Assembly: GCF_000698575.1 (NCBI RefSeq)
Contig: NZ_JFHD01000006.1
Location: 62,001-126,000 of the forward strand
Direction of reading: 5' to 3'
DNA length: 64,000 nucleotides
Source: Caballeronia zhejiangensis
Lineage (GTDB): Bacteria; Pseudomonadota; Gammaproteobacteria; Burkholderiales; Burkholderiaceae
Position numbers and translations under genes: made by a program. Of this stretch, positions 58,903-64,000 are shown one piece after another. Within the stretch, counting starts at the first letter, position 1. Each line of letters starts with the position of its first letter. The notes under the pieces were generated by a model that saw nothing but the letters and a program-made list of their open reading frames with translations, was not told the DNA's origin and ran no database searches.

Positions 58903-60050
58903 ACATGCAAAGCAAATCCCGCATGCCGGAGCGGATCACCGTCGGCGTTTCCATTTTTATCCGCAAAGGCGAGCAGTCGCTGTGGGAAAACGGCATCTTC
59001 CAGAACTGCCTTTATCTCGTGATGTTGCTCATGCGCTCGCCGCGCGTGAAATCGACTTATCTCGTGACGGGCGGCGGCGACGGCGGCCCCGAAGACGCAA
59101 AGCGCTTCCTGTCTGATTCACCCGTGCCGCTCATCGACATGGAAACGGCCATGTCGAAACTCGACGTCATGATCGAAATGAGCGCGCAGCTCAGCAAGGA
59201 ATGGGCGATCAAGTTCCGCGAGAAGGGCGGCAAGGTCATCACGATGCGTGTCGGTAACGACTATGTCATCGATATCGAACGCATGGTCTTCAATCTCCAG
59301 CACGCGCTGCTGATTTCGGGCGCGCCTTACGACGAAGTCTGGACGCTACCCGAATACGAAGTCAGCTGCAAACCGTATTTCGAAACGCTCTTCCGCGCGC
59401 CGGTGAAGCTGATGCCACACCTGTGGAGCCCGGTCGTACTCGAACGTGAAGCGGCAAAGCTGCCCAACGGTCAGAAGTTCGGTTATCAGCCGGGGCGCCG
59501 CCGTTGGCGCGTGGGCATTTTCGAGCCGAACGTCTGCATGGTGAAAACGAGCTATATCCCAATGCTCGCCTGCGACGCGGCGCATCGCGAGAATCCGGAC
59601 ATGCTCGAACGCGTGTGGGCCTTCAACACGTTCAAGCTGAAGAATCACGCGGCGTTCGTCGGCTTTGCGCATAGCCTCGATTACGTGAGACACGGGCTTG
59701 GCAACTTCGAGGGACGCTTCCCCTTCGCGCATATCGTGCCGGCCTCCGTCGATGCGGTCGTGAGCCATCAGTGGGAAAACCCGCAGAACTACGTTTATTA
59801 CGAAGCGCTCTACGGCGGCTATCCGCTGATTCACAACTCGCATCTTATCGGCGAGTGCGGCTATCGCTATCACGAATTTGATTGCGAAGAGGGTGGCCGC
59901 GCGTTGCTTCGCGCCTTCGCCGAGCACGATGCCAATCTCGAAAGCTATCGCGCGACCGCGAAGAAGTTCCTTCACACGCTCGACCCGGAAAACGAAGACA
60001 ACGTGCGGATCTACACGCGGGCGATCGAGGCCGTGTACGCGAAGGCGTGA
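58899..60050 (+). CDS. DUF2827 protein, second paralog
   Basis: A 383-residue paralog of the preceding protein. It shares ITVGVSIFIRKGEQSLWENGIFQNCLYL, FEPNVCMVKTSYIPMLACDAAHR, DAVVSHQWENPQNYVYYEALYGGYPLIHNS and EEGGRALLRAFAEHDANLESYRA. Its start (ATG 58899) lies in the ATGA overlap with the first gene, with GAGGTAG upstream, so translation is coupled. The third copy starts with GTG overlapping its stop in the same manner. Function not known. Confidence 0.8.
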   Translation: MNMQSKSRMPERITVGVSIFIRKGEQSLWENGIFQNCLYLVMLLMRSPRVKSTYLVTGGGDGGPEDAKRFLSDSPVPLIDMETAMSKLDVMIEMSAQLSKEWAIKFREKGGKVITMRVGNDYVIDIERMVFNLQHALLISGAPYDEVWTLPEYEVSCKPYFETLFRAPVKLMPHLWSPVVLEREAAKLPNGQKFGYQPGRRRWRVGIFEPNVCMVKTSYIPMLACDAAHRENPDMLERVWAFNTFKLKNHAAFVGFAHSLDYVRHGLGNFEGRFPFAHIVPASVDAVVSHQWENPQNYVYYEALYGGYPLIHNSHLIGECGYRYHEFDCEEGGRALLRAFAEHDANLESYRATAKKFLHTLDPENEDNVRIYTRAIEAVYAKA

Positions 60051-61080
60051 GTTCGGGATTCAAGCATCTGCCGCGAGGCAACGGCGTTAACGGGAATGAA
60101 GAAGTTGCGAACTGGCATACGATCGGCCTGTTTCACGAGGCCGAAACGTTGTGGAACAACGGTATCAAGCAGAACGCGGTGTTTCTCGCGGAAGCACTCA
60201 AGAACTGTCCGACCGTCGAGAGCGTCGTGCTCCTCAACACGACGCATGTGGCGAACACGAACCAATTGCCCTGGGATCTCGAGCGCTGGCTCACCGTCAC
60301 ATTCGATGATGCGAAGGACAAGGTCGATGTGTTGATCGAGCTTGGTGGCCAGATCGACGCGAACGCGACGGCTTATCTGAAGGAGCGGTGCGCGCGCCTC
60401 ATCTCTTATTGTTGCGGTTTCGAATACGTCCAAGCGATGGCGTCGATTCTGTTCAAAAGACCGACTTTCGGCGACAACCTGTTCGTCAATCAACGCTACG
60501 ACGACATCTGAATTCCGCAAATTGCGAACATCAGCGCGCCGTACTTTGAAGTCATGCGTCGTCAAACCGCGCGGATGGTGCAATTCATCTGGAGCCCCCT
60601 TTTCCTGAAGGCGCGTACCGCTTCGTCGCCGCATTCGGGCGAGCATCAGCCGCACGCGGGCCGCGTCGCCTGAGCGTGATGGAGCCGAATATCATTATCG
60701 TGAAATTCTGTCTTTATCCGGCGATGATCGCGGAATTGGCTTATCGCGAACGGCCTGACGACATTCAATTGCTTCAGGTGACCAACGCGCAGCATCTGGC
60801 CACGCAGTGCCGCGAATTCATTGCGCTGAAGAACCAGCTGGACATCGTGCGGAATCAAAAGGCGGTGTTTCTCGGACGCTTCGACACCTCGACGTATCTT
60901 GCCAAGCATACCGAAATCGTCGTGTCGCAGCATTGGGAAGATCCGCTGAATTACTTTTAACCGGGGGGGTGCTGAGTCGCCGAGATGCCATGGCGCGAGG
61001 CAAGAAGAGTTCTGGCGGCGCGGTATGCAACCTGGCAGACGGTCAGGGCGCCACATTAGCGGCTTACCGGCAAGAAGCTA
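60047..61080 (+). pseudogene. DUF2827 protein, third paralog, broken
   Basis: It begins with GTG 60047 in a GTGA overlap. It reads well as DUF2827 to RYDDI, where TGA 60509-60511 stands in place of an expected TGG. The same frame then continues with homologous sequence (IPQIANISAPYFEVMRRQTARMVQFIWSPLF) until a frameshift near 60660. Homology resumes in another frame (VMEPNIIIVKF to EIVVSQHWEDPLNYF, 60676-60957) and stops at TAA 60958. A shortened remnant of the last part (GGAVCNLADGQGATLAAYRQEA) is seen near 61013-61080. At least one nonsense mutation, one frameshift and one deletion are needed, so it is not functional as one protein. Confidence 0.8.
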
Positions 61081-61401
61081 GCGATCCGGACGACATGTTC
61101 CGTGTGGCGGGACGCCGCCCGGATTGCAAGGATCGCCAAGTAATCGTGGTTCCGCGCCGACAATCCGCAGCTCAGGCCAAGCGGAAGCCGCGCGCGCCAA
61201 TTGGACGTCCGGTGGGAAGCGGGGCCGCGTTTCGCACGCGCGCGCTTCTCGCTGCCATTTCTCGGCCGACTTCCTCGCTTACAAGTAAAATTCCGTTGCC
61301 CAGCGCCGTGTTTGCGCTTGCCGGATGTTGCCGCGTGTGCAGTGCAACGACGGCAAACGCATACATAGCGCAGAAAACCTCAACAAAATCAAGGAGGCGT
61401 T
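61081..61401. other. Gap before gntT
   Basis: No gene is seen. An inverted repeat GTTGC (61327-61331) and GCAAC (61344-61348) and a second pair of related TTTGCG/CGGCAAACGC sequences lie 40-90 bases before gntT and might be regulator sites. No clear HexR box is present here. Confidence 0.35.
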
Positions 61402-62766
61402 ATGCCAGCCGTCCACGGGAGCATGCTACTGCTCTACGCGGTGATCGCGATCGCGGTTCTGATCCTGATGATCGCCCGCTATAAGGTTTACCCGTTCCTC
61501 GTTCTCATGATCGTGTCCGTATTGCTTGCCCTCGCGGTCGGCATGCCGATGGACAAAATCGTGAAGTCGTTCGAAACCGGCAACGGAAATACGCTCGGTC
61601 ACATTGCTGTCGTCGTCGGCCTTGGCACGATGCTCGGCAAGATGATGGCCGAATCGGGCGGAGCCGAGCGCATCGCCAATACGCTGATCAATCTCTTCGG
61701 TGAGAAGAACATTCACTGGGCGATGATGGTCGTCGCGATCATCGTCGGCTTGCCGGTGTTCTTCGAAGTGGGCTTCGTGCTGCTAATTCCCATTGCGTTC
61801 AACGTCGCGAAGCGCACCGGCAAGTCGCTGCTGTTGATCGGTCTGCCGATGGTGGCGGGTCTCTCGGTCGTGCACGGTCTGATTCCGCCGCACCCGGCTG
61901 CGTTGCTCGCGGTGCAGGCGTACCACGCCGATATCGGAAAGACAATCGCCTACGGTCTGATCGTCGGCGTGCCGACTGCAATCGTCGCCGGCCCGCTGTT
62001 CGCGCTGTTGATCCACAAATACATCAAGCTGCCCGACGCCAACGCGCTCGCCGACCAGTTCACCCAGAAGCACGGCGATACCGAGAAGAAGCGCGATTTG
62101 CCGAGCTTCGGCATCACGTTGTTCACCATTCTGCTGCCAGTCATTCTGATGTTGATCGGGAGCTGGGCCGATCTGGTTTTCACGCCGAAAACGCTGCCGA
62201 ACGATTTGCTGCGTTTCATCGGCCAGTCGGATATGGCGCTGTTGATCGCCGTGCTGGTCAGCTTCTGGACGTTCGGCGCGAAGCAGGGCTTCAACCGTGA
62301 GCAGATTCAGAAGTTCTGCGGCGAGTGCCTAGCGCCGATCGCGGGCATTACGCTGATCGTCGGCGCTGGCGGCGGCTTCGGCCAGGTTCTGCGCGATAGC
62401 GGCATTTCGCAGCAGATCGTCGCGACCGCGTCGTCGGCGAGCCTGTCGCCGCTGTTGCTTGGCTGGTTCGTCGCCGCGCTGATCCGTCTGGCGACAGGCT
62501 CGGCCACGGTCGCGATGACCACCGCCTGCGGCATCGTTGCGCCGATCGCCGCCGCGGCGGGCGGTCACACGAGCCCGGAACTGCTGGTGCTCGCCACCGG
62601 CTCCGGCTCGCTGATCTTCTCGCATGTGAACGACGGCGGCTTCTGGTTGATCAAAGAGTATTTCGGGATGACGGTCGGTCAGACGTTCAAGACGTGGTCG
62701 TTGCTCGAAACGATCATCTCTCTGATGGGCCTGGGCTTGACCTTCGTGCTCGCGATGTTCGTGTAA
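61402..62766 (+). CDS. gntT: Gluconate:H+ symporter (GntP family)
   Basis: A 454-residue inner-membrane permease with about 12-14 hydrophobic segments. Motifs are GNTLGHIAVVVGLGTMLGKMMAESGGAERIANTL, GLPVFFEVGFVLLIPI, VHGLIPPHPAALLAV and IRLATGSATVAMTTA. It brings gluconate into the cell for GntK. AAGGAGG is seen just upstream of ATG 61402. gntK follows 10 bases after its stop. Confidence 0.95.
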   Translation: MPAVHGSMLLLYAVIAIAVLILMIARYKVYPFLVLMIVSVLLALAVGMPMDKIVKSFETGNGNTLGHIAVVVGLGTMLGKMMAESGGAERIANTLINLFGEKNIHWAMMVVAIIVGLPVFFEVGFVLLIPIAFNVAKRTGKSLLLIGLPMVAGLSVVHGLIPPHPAALLAVQAYHADIGKTIAYGLIVGVPTAIVAGPLFALLIHKYIKLPDANALADQFTQKHGDTEKKRDLPSFGITLFTILLPVILMLIGSWADLVFTPKTLPNDLLRFIGQSDMALLIAVLVSFWTFGAKQGFNREQIQKFCGECLAPIAGITLIVGAGGGFGQVLRDSGISQQIVATASSASLSPLLLGWFVAALIRLATGSATVAMTTACGIVAPIAAAAGGHTSPELLVLATGSGSLIFSHVNDGGFWLIKEYFGMTVGQTFKTWSLLETIISLMGLGLTFVLAMFV

Positions 62767-62776
62767 GGAGACTTCG

Positions 62777-63274
62777 ATGATTTTGATCGCAATGGGCGTG
62801 TCGGGTGCCGGCAAGTCCCTCATCGGCGAGATGCTGGCGGAGCGGCTGCACTGCACTTTCACCGACGGCGACGCGTTCCACAGCGCCGCGAACAAGGAGA
62901 AGATGCACAAGGGCATCCCGCTGACCGACGAGGATCGCTGGCCGTGGCTCAAGACCATTCGTGCCGCGATCGAGGAAAAGCAACGTGCGGGCGAGACGGC
63001 GGTATTTACGTGCTCGTCGCTGAAACGCTCGTATCGCGACATCCTGCGCGACGGCGATCGCGACGTGTGCTTCATCTATCTGCACGGCACGATGGATGTG
63101 CTTCGCGAGCGTCTCGGTTCGCGCACCGGACACTTCTTCGATCCGTCGCTGTTGCAGAGCCAACTGGACACACTGGAAGAACCCGGCGAGGACGAGGCGA
63201 TTACGGAAAGCATCGAGCTCACGCCCGAGCAGATCGTCGACAACGTGCTCGAGAAGTTGAAGACGCGCAAATGA
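62777..63274 (+). CDS. gntK: Gluconokinase
   Basis: A 165-residue kinase that makes 6-phosphogluconate, the Edd substrate. The P-loop MGVSGAGKS (6-14) has Ala at a position that is often Ser; FTDGDAFHSAANKEKMHKGIPLTDEDRWPWL and ACSSLKR-type TCSSLKRSYRDILR are family motifs. Its length is normal. Confidence 0.95.
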   Translation: MILIAMGVSGAGKSLIGEMLAERLHCTFTDGDAFHSAANKEKMHKGIPLTDEDRWPWLKTIRAAIEEKQRAGETAVFTCSSLKRSYRDILRDGDRDVCFIYLHGTMDVLRERLGSRTGHFFDPSLLQSQLDTLEEPGEDEAITESIELTPEQIVDNVLEKLKTRK

Positions 63275-63286
63275 CACGCCAATGAA

Positions 63287-63312
63287 AAAAGCCCCGGAAT
63301 TCCGGGGCTTTT
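63287..63312. terminator. Bidirectional terminator between gntK and purB
   Basis: A perfect palindrome AAAAGCCCCGGAA joined to its complement, with A/T tracts on both sides. It ends gntTK on the plus strand and purB on the minus strand. Confidence 0.92.
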
Positions 63313-63322
63313 GCCTTTTTGC

Positions 63323-64000
<678 letters not shown>

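Overview
This window is an ordinary stretch of a GC-rich main chromosome from the Burkholderiaceae (Paraburkholderia/Caballeronia/Burkholderia group). The gene order (accB-accC-prmA-DUF3426-tpx-pfkB; RNB ribonuclease-aroE-mtgA; leuS-lptE-holA-proA; hexR/edd-eda-gntTK), the two-gene HexR/Entner-Doudoroff unit and DUF2827 proteins all fit that family. The assignment is by recognition of protein families, not by a database search.

Layout. 1-300: structured RNA or leader of unknown family. 298-8491 (minus strand): glycine-zipper lipoprotein, PfkB kinase, tpx, zinc-ribbon/DUF3426 protein, prmA, accC, accB with a long leader, a TlpA-like thioredoxin and a nucleotidyltransferase-like protein. 8693-14408 (plus): mpl, a YqiA-type esterase, an RNB ribonuclease, aroE and mtgA, closely spaced or overlapping. 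14757-24901 (plus): a pentose/hexose catabolic cluster with an IclR regulator, DgoK, DgoA, two short-chain dehydrogenases, an AraFGH-type ABC importer, an SMP-30 lactonase and an aldose 1-epimerase. It supports oxidative (De Ley-Doudoroff type) use of D-galactose and probably L-arabinose; no sugar-acid dehydratase is present in the cluster. 24982-31174: pyrF, then on the minus strand thiL-pgpA-pncC-SNF2 helicase. 31417-35183 (plus): malic enzyme, then a barnase-like lipoprotein RNase and a barstar-like partner. 35249-36453 (minus): rsmE and a VOC protein. 36886-39998 (plus): transketolase and gap. 40052-42893: FadR-type regulator divergent from dctA, then allA. 43035-44458: fur divergent from the OmlA/BamE lipoprotein. 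44577-52787 (plus): dapB, ExbB/ExbD, leuS, lptE, holA, proA, hemJ. 52774-53290: decayed GT41-type glycosyltransferase. 53459-57273: hexR divergent from edd-eda. 57742-61080: three tandem DUF2827 genes, the third broken. 61402-63274: gntT-gntK. 63323-64000: 3' part of purB.

How the parts work together. Gluconate enters by GntT, is phosphorylated by GntK and broken down by Edd and Eda; HexR, with a clear candidate operator in the hexR-edd gap, is the likely regulator. Transketolase, gap and malic enzyme supply the rest of central carbon flow. The galactose/arabinose cluster has its own IclR regulator, with a strong inverted repeat just upstream of a good promoter.

The accessory or unexplained material is the DUF2827 block set between the two halves of the gluconate regulon, the GT41 remnant nearby, the RNase/barstar pair, a possible small RNA at 33771-33915, and a long hairpin at 21914-22001 around which strand composition flips sharply. 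I saw no tRNA or rRNA genes, CRISPR arrays, insertion sequences or prophage genes.
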